Source: Elusimicrobiales bacterium (GTDB lineage Bacteria > Elusimicrobiota > Elusimicrobia > Elusimicrobiales > UBA9959). Taken from it: a stretch of 64,000 nucleotides of DNA. The stretch is from positions 462,583 to 526,582 of the forward strand of contig JAQTOU010000002.1 in assembly GCA_028713125.1 (NCBI GenBank). Direction: 5' to 3'. This document shows positions 11,955-21,729 of this stretch, in pieces (position 1 is the stretch's first letter; every line of letters starts with the position of its first letter). A program made the position numbers and the translations under genes. A model generated the notes under the pieces. It searched no databases, had not been told where the DNA came from, and worked only from the letters and a program-made list of their open reading frames with translations.

Positions 11955-13586
11955 ATGGACTATAAAATTTTAGCGGCCGCCCTGGCTATTTCGGCTCAAT
12001 GTCCTCTTAAAGCCGCGCCGGCGGTGGAAACCTCCCTTTTGACCGCTGCCCCGCCCAAGGCGGCCAGCCTGAACGAAGTGGTCAAGTTCAGGACGAAAGC
12101 CGGCTATCACTTTAACCTGGAAGCCCCGCAGGAATGCGGCGCTTCGGAAGCTTTCGAGATCACTAAGCCTTCGCTGAAGTGCAAATTCGCCGCCGCCGGT
12201 GAGCAGATAGTCAGCTTGAAAATCTGCGACGATGGCGGGACGGCCTGCATGTTCGAGGATTTTACCGTGAGGGTGGCTGGCGCGGAGCCGAAGCCGCAGG
12301 CCGCCGACGCTGCGCAGGGGCCGAAGGACGTCGGGCTTGAAGGCTTCCTGCTGAACAATCCCGCGGCCGCGCTCGAGCAGGCTAAAAAAGAACATAAGCT
12401 GCTGTTCGTAGATTTTTTCGGCAGGTGGTGCCCGCCGTGCAGGGTGATGGAGGACACCGTCCTGACGCACCCGGCCTTCCTCGAGGCCACGCGGGAGATG
12501 GTGCGCATCAGCCTCGACGTGGACAGGCCGGAGGTGCGCGAATGGCGCTCCCTCTTCAAGCCCGGCGGCTATCCGACCTACCTAATAGCCGACGCCGAAC
12601 TGAACGAGATCGGGCGCTGGAGCGGGAGCGGCAACCTCTCGGCTTTTAATTCATGGATCGGAGAACAAGTGCGCTGGAAAGACCAGCCCATCGAAAAAGC
12701 CAAGGCCGCCGCCGGCCTGGACGAGGCGGGCAGGCTGCGCGTGGCGAAAAATTATATGGCCGCGGAGAAATGGGCGGAGGCGCGGAAAGCGCTGGCCGGA
12801 ATAGGCACGCGGACCGCCGCTTACCTGGACGCGCAGGCGCAGATCTCCGGGGCCGAGTCCACCGAAACGGTTAAAATGCTGCCCCTTTACATGGGCTTTA
12901 TAGACCGCTTCGACGGGCATGACGGCCTGCCTGCGGAGGGCGCGGTGCTGGACTGGATAGCGGCCCTCCATAAACTTGACCCGGAGGCCGCGAAGCCCTA
13001 CGTCTCCGGCCTGGACGCGCTTATCGAGCGCCTGAATAATTCCAAGGACGCTTTGCAGGAAGGTTATGCTCCCACTGATGTCCTCTACCAGGCGGCCACG
13101 GATATGGACGAAGCCGGGCTCGCGGACCTGTCGAACGGACTTTATATCCGCGCGGCCGGGGCTTACGGCGTGCAGGCGGATAAAGCGGAGAAGCCCGAAC
13201 TCGCAAAGGGCTTGCGGATGTCGCAGGCCCGCTGCCTTATGGGCGCGAAGCTCTACAAGGACGCGGCCGCGGTTTACGGCGGGCTCGCCGAAAAATTCCC
13301 GGGCGAGTACGCTTTCCACCGTTCGTACGCAAGTGCGCTGCTGCAGCTGAAGAATTACCCCGAGGCCCTCAAAGAAGCCGGCCTCGCGGTCGACCTTTCC
13401 TACGGGGACATTCATTCCAGCGCCGTGATACTGAAAGCCAGGATAGAACTGGCCCAGAAGAACAAAGCCGGGGCGCTTAAGACGATCAAGGACGCGCTTG
13501 CTAAGCTGGAGGCCTCCAAGGACAACACTCCCTCGGCTTCGCGCGGCCTTAAGGCCTACCTGAAGGATTTAACCGCGCCCGAGTAA
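11955..13586 (+). CDS. Secreted thioredoxin-fold protein with DsbD-like N-domain and TPR tail
   Basis: The 543-residue protein begins with a signal peptide (AALAISAQCPLKAAPA). Residues about 35-115 look like a small beta domain similar to the N-terminal part of DsbD/TlpA-type proteins. A thioredoxin fold covers about 135-240, with active site WCPPC near residues 157-161 and the cis-proline block GGYPTYLI. The C-terminal half is helical and TPR-like (AAAVYGGLAEKFPGEYAFH, LLQLKNYPEALKEAGLAV). A periplasmic disulfide reductase or isomerase is likely; the substrate is unknown. It lies 29 bases after ligA and 9 bases before the purH-like gene. Confidence 0.8.
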   Translation: MDYKILAAALAISAQCPLKAAPAVETSLLTAAPPKAASLNEVVKFRTKAGYHFNLEAPQECGASEAFEITKPSLKCKFAAAGEQIVSLKICDDGGTACMFEDFTVRVAGAEPKPQAADAAQGPKDVGLEGFLLNNPAAALEQAKKEHKLLFVDFFGRWCPPCRVMEDTVLTHPAFLEATREMVRISLDVDRPEVREWRSLFKPGGYPTYLIADAELNEIGRWSGSGNLSAFNSWIGEQVRWKDQPIEKAKAAAGLDEAGRLRVAKNYMAAEKWAEARKALAGIGTRTAAYLDAQAQISGAESTETVKMLPLYMGFIDRFDGHDGLPAEGAVLDWIAALHKLDPEAAKPYVSGLDALIERLNNSKDALQEGYAPTDVLYQAATDMDEAGLADLSNGLYIRAAGAYGVQADKAEKPELAKGLRMSQARCLMGAKLYKDAAAVYGGLAEKFPGEYAFHRSYASALLQLKNYPEALKEAGLAVDLSYGDIHSSAVILKARIELAQKNKAGALKTIKDALAKLEASKDNTPSASRGLKAYLKDLTAPE

Positions 13587-13595
13587 AACGGACCT

Positions 13596-15095
13596 ATGGA
13601 TAAAACAGCGTACCTGAGCGTTTACGACAAGACCGGGCTGGAGGAATTCGCCCTCGGCCTGGAAGCGCTCGGCTTCGGGATCTACGCCTCCGGTTCCACC
13701 TATAAACTTCTGGCCGAGGCCGGCATCGAAGCGGAGGAAGTCCGCTATTCCCCGCCGGTCCCTTACGCCGTCCTTAAAGCAATGTCGGGCCGCTTTCCCG
13801 CCGTTTCCGAGAACGGGGTGGAGCTGCCGGGCTTTTACGTAGTGGCCGCGAACCTTTACCCCATTGCCAGCATAGTCGGCCAGGAGGAGTTCGCCATCGG
13901 GGAGCTTTCCAGCTATCTTGACCAGGCCAACTCCGCCGTTCTGCGCGCCGCCGCCCGCGATTTCGAGAATGTTATTACGGCGTCCAGCCCGGCGGATTAT
14001 GCGCCTTTGCTCCTCGCCCTCAAAGAGGCCGGCGGCCTCGAGCCGGAAGTGAAGAAGCAGCTGGCCGCCAGGGCCTGGCAGCACCTGGCCGCTTACGACG
14101 CCACCGTGGCGCAGTACCTTTCCGAGACCGGAAACCTGCTGGGCGACGAAGTGGTTCTGAGCCTGAAAAAAGTCTCGGACCTGGAGTACGGGGAGAACCG
14201 TCACCAGAGAGCCGCTTTCTACGCCCTCAGCGGAGCCCGCCCGCGCGGCCTAAACGCCGCGAAGACCCTGGCCGGGGCCGGGCTAAACCTCAATCACTAC
14301 CTGGACCTGGATACCGCCTTCGAGCTCGCCCTCGAATTCGAAGAGCCAGTCTGCGCTATTTCAAAGCATGACAGGCCGACCGGGGTCTGCGCCGCCGGCA
14401 CGCAGGCGGAGTCCCTGCGCTGCGCCTTAAAGAGCGACCCGGCGGGAGCCGTGGGCGGCACTGCAGCTTTCAACCGGCAGGTGGAGAGCGAGACGGCCTC
14501 GGTTCTGGCCGGAACTTTTATCGAAAGCGTGATCGCCCCGGACTACAGCCCCGAGGCCCTTAAAATACTGCGCGCCAAGGAAGGCCTGCGGGTCCTGTCG
14601 CTTTCCGCCCCGGTGCTTTCCCCTTACGAGGTGGAGCTGCACTCCGTTTCCGGCGGCGTGCTGATAGAGTCCAAGGATAACAGGCTTTTTTCCTCGGAGC
14701 CGGCCTCCGTCGCCAGGCGCAAGCCTTCCGACGCCGAGCTGCGGGCGCTGCTTCTGGCCTGGAAAACCGTCAAATACGCCAAGACCTACGCCGCGGTCCT
14801 CGCAGAAGGGCACAATGTCCTGTCCGTCAGCGCCTCGGAAAGCTCCAGCTACGACGCGGTCAGGAACGCCCTCTGGAAAATGCGCGATAAGCGCTCCATC
14901 CTGCCGGGCTCCGGCCCGCTGGTTATGGCAGCCGACGCGGCGCTCCCTCTTAAAACGCTGCAGGCCGCCCTGGCCGGCGGCGTCAGCGCGATCATCCAGC
15001 CCGGCGGCTGGCAGGACGACGAAGACTGCGTAAAGCTCTGCGACTCCAAGAACGCCGCGATGCTCTTCGCCGGCATCCGCCACTTCAGGCACTAA
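13596..15095 (+). CDS. Divergent PurH-like bifunctional protein with altered active sites
   Basis: Length (499 aa) and overall alignment match PurH (IMP cyclohydrolase plus AICAR transformylase). Conserved stretches include VYDKTGLEEFA, the YGENRHQRAAFY block and the C-terminal IIQPGGW...LFAGIRHFRH. Several catalytic blocks are changed. The cyclohydrolase GRVKTLHPKIHGG block is absent from the N-terminal region. IGGPT is replaced by DQANS. KHxNPCG of the transformylase reads KHDRPTG near residue 257. GIGAGQMSR reads SVSASESSS near residue 412, and FFPFRDG reads ALPLKTL. The reading frame is intact, so it is not a pseudogene. It could be a PurH with relaxed or new activity; a second, normal purH elsewhere would support that. 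It is immediately followed by composite repeat A. Confidence 0.75.
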   Translation: MDKTAYLSVYDKTGLEEFALGLEALGFGIYASGSTYKLLAEAGIEAEEVRYSPPVPYAVLKAMSGRFPAVSENGVELPGFYVVAANLYPIASIVGQEEFAIGELSSYLDQANSAVLRAAARDFENVITASSPADYAPLLLALKEAGGLEPEVKKQLAARAWQHLAAYDATVAQYLSETGNLLGDEVVLSLKKVSDLEYGENRHQRAAFYALSGARPRGLNAAKTLAGAGLNLNHYLDLDTAFELALEFEEPVCAISKHDRPTGVCAAGTQAESLRCALKSDPAGAVGGTAAFNRQVESETASVLAGTFIESVIAPDYSPEALKILRAKEGLRVLSLSAPVLSPYEVELHSVSGGVLIESKDNRLFSSEPASVARRKPSDAELRALLLAWKTVKYAKTYAAVLAEGHNVLSVSASESSSYDAVRNALWKMRDKRSILPGSGPLVMAADAALPLKTLQAALAGGVSAIIQPGGWQDDEDCVKLCDSKNAAMLFAGIRHFRH

Positions 15096-15106
15096 AACGA
15101 TAACTT

Positions 15107-15472
15107 AACCGCGAGATGTAAAGTCGGGGCGGCAAGGGTATGGGCCCGTCGCTCACGGCGTCGCGCACACCGTGCGCGCGCCTCCTCTCTCGGCCCTCGC
15201 GCTTATGCAAGCTCGGGCCTCCGAGAGGTCGCTCCGAACCCATACCCTTGCCGCCCCTCCGCTCGACTTTATCGGTCAACGAGTTTCCCGTAAAGGTTGT
15301 GATCTGGGCGGAGACCGTGACGATCGGATAAGCAAAACCCTCTCGGAGCCCGACGCTTGCGTAAGCGCGGAGGGCGAGAGCGGGAGTTGCGAGCACGGTG
15401 TGCGGGTGACCGCGGCGGTCACTGCAGTGACAACGTTTTTGCGTTCCGGTCGGCACGGTAGGCCGCCCAGCC
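15107..15472 (-). repeat. Composite inverted-arm structured repeat, copy A
   Basis: This copy is in reverse orientation relative to copies B and C. Its conserved right end (CCCCGACTT....TCTCGCGGT, read on the minus strand) abuts the purH-like stop, and its left end (GGCTGGGCGGCC) is at 15472. Arm A1 spans 15126-15257 and closes with a 19-bp perfect inverted repeat (15126-15144 with 15239-15257). Arm A2 spans 15306-15468; its basal stem is GGGCGG-AGA-CCGTG...CACGG-TAGG-CCGCCC. Both arms hold the GCTTGC(A/G)TAAGC hairpin and the CACGGTGTG hairpin. The 48-bp spacer (15258-15305) separates them. No ORF in it resembles a protein. This explains most of the 483-bp gene-free stretch 15096-15578. Confidence 0.85.
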
Positions 15473-15557
15473 GCCCGTTGCTTGCTAGTGTAGACGGTTG
15501 TGCTTTGCGCTCAGACCCCTATGACACGCCATTGGCCGAGTGTACACCTCTAACGCT

Positions 15558-15572
15558 TATAATTGTTATAAT
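15558..15572 (+). promoter_or_regulatory. Double -10 box for glnS, probably leaderless
   Basis: Two perfect TATAAT hexamers lie at 15558-15563 and 15567-15572; the glnS ATG starts at 15579. Only six bases separate the second box from the start codon, so transcription would begin at or next to the ATG. No Shine-Dalgarno is present. Between repeat A and these boxes (15473-15557) I see no other feature. Confidence 0.55.
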
Positions 15573-15578
15573 TTTTAG

Positions 15579-17273
15579 ATGGAAACTCCGGAACCTAAAT
15601 CTAATTTTATTCGCGAAATTATAGACGCCGACCTCGCCTCGGGCAAGTTCGGCGGCCGCGTTCACACCCGCTTTCCACCGGAGCCCAATGGCTACCTCCA
15701 TATCGGCCACGCCAAATCCATCTGCCTCAACTCCGGCCTCGCCCGCGACTACAAGGGAAAATTCAACCTTCGCTTCGACGACACCAACCCGTCCAAGGAA
15801 GAGCAGGAATACGTGGATTCCATCATCGAGGACGTGAAATGGCTGGGAGGGGATTTCGAGGACCGCCTGCTTTTCGCCTCCGACTATTTCCAGCAGATGT
15901 ACGACTTGGCCGTGACGCTCGTCAAAAAAGGCAAGGCCTATGTCTGCGACCTGAGCGCGGAAGAGATGCGCAACTACCGCGGCTCGCCTATGGAACCCGG
16001 AAAAGACAGCCCGTTCCGGAACCGCTCCATAGAAGAGAACGCCGACCTCTTCGAGCGGATGAAGAACGGGGAATTCCCGGACGGCTCGCGCACCCTGCGC
16101 GCCAAGATCGACATGAAGCACCCGAATATCAACCTGCGCGACCCGGCGATGTACCGCATCCTGCACGCCGAGCATCACCGCCAGGGGAACAAATGGTGCG
16201 TCTACCCCATGTACGACTGGGCCCACGGCCTGGAAGATTCCATAGAGCAGATAACGCATTCCATCTGCACGCTGGAGTTCGCCGACCACCGGCCGCTTTA
16301 CGACTGGTTCCTGAACGAGCTGGGCGTCTACCACCCGCAGCAGCTAGAATTCGCGCGCCTGAACCTTAGCAATACCGTGCTCAGCAAGCGCAAGCTGCTC
16401 GAGCTGGTCAGGGACAACCACGTGAGCGGCTGGGACGACCCGCGAATGCCTACAATTTCCGGCTTCCGGCGCCGGGGCTACACTTCTTCCTCCATCCGCG
16501 CTTTCTGCGAGGAGATAGGCGTGGCCAAGTTCAACAGCATCATAGATATCTGGGTGCTCGAGAATTCTATCCGCAACGAACTGAACAGGACCTCGCCCCG
16601 CGCTATGGCCGTGCTGCGCCCGCTCAAGCTGGTGATAACCAATTATCCGCAGGACCAGGTCGAGGAGATGGAGACGGCTAACCACCCCGACGACGCGGCC
16701 GCGGGAACGCGCAAAGTTCCTTTCTGCCGCGAAATCTACGTGGAGCAGGACGATTTCAAGGAAATCCCGCCGAAGAAATTCTTCCGACTGACCCCCGGCC
16801 AGGAAGTGCGCCTGCGCTCGGCCTATATAATCAAATGCGAAACGGTCGTAAAGGACGCCTCCGGAAATGTCACCGAAGTCCATTGCACCTATGACCCGGC
16901 CACCCGCGGCGGGAACGTGCCCGACGGGCGCAAAATAAAGGGCACCATCCACTGGGTTTCGGCACGGCACGCGGTCCCGGCGCAGGTGCGGCTCTATGAC
17001 GCTCTCTTCACCAAGCGCAACCCCGACGACGTGGAAGAGGGCCGCGACTATAAAGAGAATATGAACCCCGCTTCGCTGGAAGTGATAAACAGCGCTTACT
17101 GCGAGCCCGCTTTGAAGAACGCAGCCGCCGGCGCCCACTTCCAGTTCGAGCGGCTCGGCTATTTCTTCGCCGACCCGAAGGATTCAAAGCCCGGCGCGCC
17201 GGTGTTCAACCGCACCGTCACGCTGAAGGACACCTGGGCCAAGATAGAGCAGAAGGATCCGGCGGCCAAATAG
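15579..17273 (+). CDS. glnS: Glutaminyl-tRNA synthetase
   Basis: The 564-residue class I synthetase has the HIGH signature as HIGH in [15 protein letters not shown] (about residues 31-45) and the KMSKS-equivalent VLSKRKL near residue 267. GlnRS-specific blocks follow: [33 protein letters not shown], and the C-terminal two-barrel anticodon domain ([32 protein letters not shown]). It charges tRNA-Gln directly. A GlnRS is mostly gammaproteobacterial and eukaryotic, with scattered presence in other phyla, so it was probably acquired by transfer in the lineage. nadK follows 18 bases downstream. Confidence 0.96.
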   Translation: METPEPKSNFIREIIDADLASGKFGGRVHTRFPPEPNGYLHIGHAKSICLNSGLARDYKGKFNLRFDDTNPSKEEQEYVDSIIEDVKWLGGDFEDRLLFASDYFQQMYDLAVTLVKKGKAYVCDLSAEEMRNYRGSPMEPGKDSPFRNRSIEENADLFERMKNGEFPDGSRTLRAKIDMKHPNINLRDPAMYRILHAEHHRQGNKWCVYPMYDWAHGLEDSIEQITHSICTLEFADHRPLYDWFLNELGVYHPQQLEFARLNLSNTVLSKRKLLELVRDNHVSGWDDPRMPTISGFRRRGYTSSSIRAFCEEIGVAKFNSIIDIWVLENSIRNELNRTSPRAMAVLRPLKLVITNYPQDQVEEMETANHPDDAAAGTRKVPFCREIYVEQDDFKEIPPKKFFRLTPGQEVRLRSAYIIKCETVVKDASGNVTEVHCTYDPATRGGNVPDGRKIKGTIHWVSARHAVPAQVRLYDALFTKRNPDDVEEGRDYKENMNPASLEVINSAYCEPALKNAAAGAHFQFERLGYFFADPKDSKPGAPVFNRTVTLKDTWAKIEQKDPAAK

Positions 17274-17291
17274 CGGCAGGCAGACCGACTT

Positions 17292-18134
17292 ATGAAACGC
17301 ATAAAGAGCATAATCCTTTTTTACAACTCCAAAAGCAGCAAAGCGGTGGGCTACGCTTCCGCCGTTGAGCGCAAACTGCGCGGCGCGGGGGTCAAGGTTC
17401 AGAGGGTCTGCGTTAACGACGCCTGCTGCGATATAAGGAACGCGGACGCTGCGGTTACCGTCGGAGGCGACGGCACGGTGCTTTACGCCGCCCGCCACGT
17501 TATAAAGCGCGGCATCCCGGTGCTGGGCATAAACGCCGGCGGCCTGGGCTTCCTGAGCGGCATGGAGCAGAAGGAATTCATGAAAAGCGCCGGCCTTTTC
17601 CTGGCCGGCGGGTTCAGCAAGATCAAGCGCAGCCTGCTTTCCGTAAGCGTGAGCCGCGGGCGCACAACAGTTTTCGGCCCTCTTCCCGCGCTGAACGACG
17701 CGGTGATACGCAGCCCCGAGGCGCGCGCCTTTACGCTGCGGGCCTCCTACGGCCGCCAGTTCCTGTCGGAGTATTTCGGCGACGGGCTTATCATTTCCAC
17801 CCCGAGCGGCTCTACGGCCTACAGCCTGGCCGCCTCCGGACCGATCGTGTTGCCGGACCTGGAGGTTTTTCTCCTTTCCCCGATCTGCCCGCACACCCTG
17901 ACCCACCGCCCCATAGTCCTTTCCGCGAAGGAAGAGCTGGAGGTCACCGTGGTCGGAGGCCGCTCCGGGCCGCAGCTTATGTCCCTCTCCATCGACGGGC
18001 AGGAAAACTTTATCCTGGAGCCCGGAGATATAGTCAGGGTCCTGAGGCACCGGCGCAGTTTCGAGATGCTTGCGCCCGACGGCTTTTCCTATTTCGATAT
18101 CCTCCGCCGCAAACTGAGCTGGGGGGAGAGATAG
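17292..18134 (+). CDS. nadK: NAD kinase
   Basis: The 280-residue protein carries the NAD kinase signature GGDGTVLYAAR (near residues 58-68), the substrate loop LGINAGGLGFLS, NDAVI, and TPSGSTAYSLAASGPIV. It phosphorylates NAD to NADP with ATP or polyphosphate. It is tightly packed with recN (9 bases) behind glnS. Confidence 0.95.
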   Translation: MKRIKSIILFYNSKSSKAVGYASAVERKLRGAGVKVQRVCVNDACCDIRNADAAVTVGGDGTVLYAARHVIKRGIPVLGINAGGLGFLSGMEQKEFMKSAGLFLAGGFSKIKRSLLSVSVSRGRTTVFGPLPALNDAVIRSPEARAFTLRASYGRQFLSEYFGDGLIISTPSGSTAYSLAASGPIVLPDLEVFLLSPICPHTLTHRPIVLSAKEELEVTVVGGRSGPQLMSLSIDGQENFILEPGDIVRVLRHRRSFEMLAPDGFSYFDILRRKLSWGER

Positions 18135-18143
18135 GCGGTAAGC

Positions 18144-19793
18144 ATGCTGAAGAAACTTTCCATAAAGAATTTCGCGGTAATAGAAGCCCTGGAGCTGGAG
18201 CCGGCGCCGGGACTTAATATTTTCACGGGCGAGACCGGGGCCGGCAAATCCATAATAATTTCCGCGCTCGGCTTCCTGCTGGGTGAGCGCTCCGGGTCGG
18301 ATATCCTGAGGCCCGGCGCCGCTTCCGCCGAAGTGGAGGGGACGTTCCTCGTAGAAAATCTGCCCCCGGCCCTGGCAGAGCGCTGGGGCGTGAAGTCCGG
18401 CGCCGTGGTCATACGCCGCCAGGCCGACGCTAAAGGCCGCACCAAGGCGGCTATAAACGGTTCGCCGGCCACGCTTGCGCAACTTTCGGAGCTGGGCGGC
18501 TTCCTGGTGGATTTCCACGGCCAGAACGAGCACCAGAGCCTGCTGAAGCCGGAAACGCAGAGGGATCTGCTGGACCGCTACGGCAAACTGGAGAGAGAGG
18601 TAAAATCGGTCTTAGAAGCCTGGCAGGCGGCCCATTCGCTTGAGGAGAGTCTCAACGCCGTTTCGATGTCGGAGGACGAGCGCGCCCGCCTGCTCGACTT
18701 GTACCGCTTTCAGCTTAACGAGATAGAAGCCGCGAATTTAAAAGAAGGCGAGGAGGAGGAGCTGGAAGCTCTCTGGCCCCGCCTTAAGAACTCCGAGAAA
18801 CTTTTCACCCTTTCAGGGGAAACGCACGCTTTTGTGGACGACGCCGCGGGGAATGCCGAAAAGGCCGCGGAGAAAATAAAGGCGCTGTCGGCTATCGACC
18901 CTTCAGCGGAGCGCCTGACCGCGAGGCTGGCTTCGGCGGCGCTGGAGCTGCGCGACCTCTCCTGCGAGCTGCGCTCCTACGGGAAAGGCGTGCATTCCAA
19001 TCCTTCCGAGGTGGACCGCTGCCTTTCCCGACTTGAAAAGTTCAAGACCCTTAAAAAGAAATACGGCGCCGATATCCCCGCGGTGCTGGCCAAAGCCGCG
19101 GAACTCCGCGCCAAGGTAAACAGCCTCGAAGATCTGACGCTGGACCGCTCCGAGCTGGAGAAGAAACTGGCCGCGGCCCGCGGCAAGCTGGAAAAAGCCG
19201 CGCTGGCCCTGCACGAAAAACGGCTGGCGGCGGCCAAAAAACTTTCGGCCGAGATACTTAAAGAGGCCCAGGGTCTCGGTTTCAAGGAAGTGCGCTTCGA
19301 CGTTGACGCCGCCTACGACGAGGCGGCCATCGCCTCCTCAGGCGGCGACTCCGTGGAATATCTTTTCACCGCCAACCCGGGCTACCCGCTTCGGCCGCTT
19401 CGCTATACGGCCTCCGGCGGAGAGATGGCGCGCATCATGCTAGCTCTTAAGACCGCTCTTTCCCGCGCGGACCGCATAGGCGCCCAGGTCTTCGACGAGG
19501 TGGACGCCGGCGTAGGCGCGGTCACCGGCCGCCTGGTGGGGGAAAAACTCGCCCGGCTGGCGGCCGATAAACAGATCTTCTGCATCACCCATCTGCCGCA
19601 GGTGGCGGCTTTCGGCGGGGCGCATTTCTTCGTCGAGAAAGCCGTTAAGAACGGCGTTTCCGCCGCCGCCGTGAACCGTCTCGACCCCTCCGCCCGCGAG
19701 CGCGAGATCGCCAGGATGCTGGGCGGAAAGAAACAATCCTCGGAACTGGGGCTCAAACACGCTAAAGAGCTTCTGGAAGAAAGCCAAAAGTAA
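18144..19793 (+). CDS. recN: DNA repair protein RecN
   Basis: This 549-residue SMC-like ATPase has Walker A GETGAGKS near residues 30-37 and the RecN motif DFHGQNEHQSLLK. A central coiled coil covers about 150-380. The signature segment ASGGEMARIMLALK is followed by Walker B VFDEVDAGVGAVTG and ITHLPQVAAF. It tethers DNA ends during double-strand-break repair. Length is normal. Confidence 0.96.
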   Translation: MLKKLSIKNFAVIEALELEPAPGLNIFTGETGAGKSIIISALGFLLGERSGSDILRPGAASAEVEGTFLVENLPPALAERWGVKSGAVVIRRQADAKGRTKAAINGSPATLAQLSELGGFLVDFHGQNEHQSLLKPETQRDLLDRYGKLEREVKSVLEAWQAAHSLEESLNAVSMSEDERARLLDLYRFQLNEIEAANLKEGEEEELEALWPRLKNSEKLFTLSGETHAFVDDAAGNAEKAAEKIKALSAIDPSAERLTARLASAALELRDLSCELRSYGKGVHSNPSEVDRCLSRLEKFKTLKKKYGADIPAVLAKAAELRAKVNSLEDLTLDRSELEKKLAAARGKLEKAALALHEKRLAAAKKLSAEILKEAQGLGFKEVRFDVDAAYDEAAIASSGGDSVEYLFTANPGYPLRPLRYTASGGEMARIMLALKTALSRADRIGAQVFDEVDAGVGAVTGRLVGEKLARLAADKQIFCITHLPQVAAFGGAHFFVEKAVKNGVSAAAVNRLDPSAREREIARMLGGKKQSSELGLKHAKELLEESQK

Positions 19794-19820
19794 GTCAAGC
19801 ATCGGAAATAAAGGAAACAT

Positions 19821-21275
19821 ATGAACCGCGTCAGATTTGCTCCCTCCCCCACCGGCCACCTCCACATCGGCGGCGCCCGCACCGCGCTTTTTAACTATCT
19901 TTTCGCCAAAAAAGTCGGCGGGACTTTTATCCTGCGCATCGAGGACACCGACGAAGACCGTTCGACCGCCGAGTCCGTGAAGTCTATTTACGAGAGCATG
20001 CGCTGGCTGGACCTGGCCTGGGACGAGGGCGTCATGGCCGACGGCACGGAGAAGGGCGCCTACGGGCCCTACGTGCAGAGCGTGCGCGAGTCGCAGGGGA
20101 TCTACCGCAAATACGCGGACCAGCTGATAGCGGAAGGAAAGGCGTACCGCTGCTACTGCACGCCCGAAGAGCTGGACGAGGTGCGCAAGAAAGCGGCGCT
20201 GGAGAAGCGCCCGCTCACTTACGGCGGCCGCTGCCGGAACCTTACCGAAGAGCAAAAAAAGGAGTTCGAAGCCCAGGGCCGCAAGTCGGTGGTGCGCTTC
20301 CGCATGCCCGACGCCGGCTTCACCGGCTGGCACGACCTGATCCACAAGGACGTGAAGTTCGAGAATAAGCTGCTCACCGATTTCGTGATGCTGAAAACTT
20401 CCGGCTACCCGACCTACAACTTCGCCTGCGTCGTGGACGACCACCTGATGGAGATCTCCCACGTGATCCGCGGCGACGACCACATCTCCAACACCCCGCT
20501 GCAGATCTGTCTTTACAATGCGCTTGGCTGGAAACTGCCGGAATTCGCCCACCTTTCGATGATCCTCGGGCCCGACGGGACCCGCCTCTCCAAGCGGCAC
20601 GGCGCTACCAGCGTTGGCGAGTACCATAAGCAGGGCTACCTGTCAGAGACCATGAAGAACTACCTGGCCCTGCTGGGCTGGTCGAACGCGGAAAGCCAGC
20701 AGATCTTCAAGAAGGGCGAGCTGGAAGAAAAGTTCGACCTCAAAGGCTGTCAGAAGAGCCCCGCGATCTTCGACCCGGTAAAGCTGGACTGGATGAACGG
20801 CGAATATATCCGCCTGCTTCCTAAAACTGAAATGCTGGACCTGGTCATGCCCTACATAAAAGAGTCGGGCCTGGATACTTCCGCGAGCAAGGTTCCGCTC
20901 ATCGATATCGTGGCGCTGGAGCAGGAGAAATGCAAGCTCCTTTCGGAGCTCCCCGGCAAGATAGAGTTCTTCTTCAAAGACCCGGTCTACAACCCCGAAG
21001 CCGTTGAAAAGACCCTTAAGGCCCCTGAAGTCCCGAAAATACTTAGCGGGATAAAAGAGGCTTACGCCGCCCTGCCCGAGTTCAAGGAAGCCGCCATCGA
21101 AGCCGCCACCCGCGCTTTCGCCAAGGCCAATGCCCTCAAAGCCGGGCAGGTCTTCCACCCCGTCCGCGTAGCCCTCTCCGGCCGCGCCGAAGGCCCCACC
21201 CTCTTCAGGATGATAGAGTACATAGGCAAAGAAGAATCACTGAAGCGGCTCGATAAAGCGCTGACGCTTATTTAA
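19821..21275 (+). CDS. gltX: Glutamyl-tRNA synthetase
   Basis: The 484-residue class I enzyme begins RVRFAPSPTGHLHIGGARTA-like (RFAPSPTGHLHIGG), the HIGH region. It has a four-cysteine-type zinc insertion region around RCYCTPEEL...CRNL and the KMSKS motif as RLSKRHGAT. The C-terminal anticodon-binding domain is complete. With both GlnRS and GltX encoded here, tRNA-Gln need not pass through the amidotransferase route. Composite repeat B begins 11 bases after the stop. Confidence 0.97.
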   Translation: MNRVRFAPSPTGHLHIGGARTALFNYLFAKKVGGTFILRIEDTDEDRSTAESVKSIYESMRWLDLAWDEGVMADGTEKGAYGPYVQSVRESQGIYRKYADQLIAEGKAYRCYCTPEELDEVRKKAALEKRPLTYGGRCRNLTEEQKKEFEAQGRKSVVRFRMPDAGFTGWHDLIHKDVKFENKLLTDFVMLKTSGYPTYNFACVVDDHLMEISHVIRGDDHISNTPLQICLYNALGWKLPEFAHLSMILGPDGTRLSKRHGATSVGEYHKQGYLSETMKNYLALLGWSNAESQQIFKKGELEEKFDLKGCQKSPAIFDPVKLDWMNGEYIRLLPKTEMLDLVMPYIKESGLDTSASKVPLIDIVALEQEKCKLLSELPGKIEFFFKDPVYNPEAVEKTLKAPEVPKILSGIKEAYAALPEFKEAAIEAATRAFAKANALKAGQVFHPVRVALSGRAEGPTLFRMIEYIGKEESLKRLDKALTLI

Positions 21276-21285
21276 ATACTTAGTT

Positions 21286-21625
21286 GGCTGGCGGCCTACC
21301 GTACGGGCCGGAACGCAAAACGCGTTCGGGCACACCGTGCCCTCACTCCGTGTTCGCCCGCCGGGCTATGCAACCGGCGGGCTCTCCGAGGGTTTTGCTA
21401 ACCCGGCCCGCACGGTCTCCGCCAGGCTTTTTGTTGTAACAGAGAGGGATTAGTCTTTGCAAGTGAGTGGAGGGGAGACCACAGGGGCCAGGTTAGCAAA
21501 AGCCCCTCGGAAGGCGAGGCTTGCGTAAGCGCCGAGCCTGAGAGCGGCAGGCGCGCGCACGGTGTGCGCGACGCCGGTTTTGCGATCTGGCCCCTGTGGT
21601 AGGCCCCGACTTCGCTTCTCGCGGT
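21286..21625 (+). repeat. Composite inverted-arm structured repeat, copy B
   Basis: The left end GGCTGGCGGCC begins at 21286 and the right end CCCCGACTTCGCTTCTCGCGGT finishes at 21625. Arm B1 (21290-21423) pairs ACCGT.CGGGCCGG (298-311) with its complement at 21403-21416. It holds hairpins GAACGC/GCGTTC (21311-21327), GGGCAC/GTGCCC (21328-21342) and GCCCGCCGG/CCGGCGGGC (21356-21382). Arm B2 (21472-21607) has basal stem GGGG-AGA-CCACAGGGGCCAG against CTGGCCCCTGTGG-TAGG-CCCC. The spacer is 48 bp (21424-21471). It fills most of the 454-bp gap 21276-21729. From 21626 to 21729 I see only AT-richer leader sequence of the next gene. Confidence 0.87.
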
Positions 21626-21729
21626 CCCCATCCCTCTTCATAGGGGGAAACCGGCCCGGGTTCTGTGTAACAATTTTGCCACATTCCTGTATTAAATCCT
21701 AAATAGGGAAAAGGTAAACTTTCCTTGTA

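Noticed and set aside
15107-15472. Composite repeats as CRISPR arrays or as simple rho-independent terminators
   Set aside because: There are only two inverted arms, not regular direct repeats with spacers, no cas genes, and stems are not followed by T-runs; copy C even has a separate ordinary terminator behind it.
21286-21625. Composite repeats as 5' riboswitches of the downstream genes
   Set aside because: Arms lie in both orientations, copies sit near gene 3' ends, copy C is followed by a terminator and a convergent gene, and copy A is inverted relative to the others.
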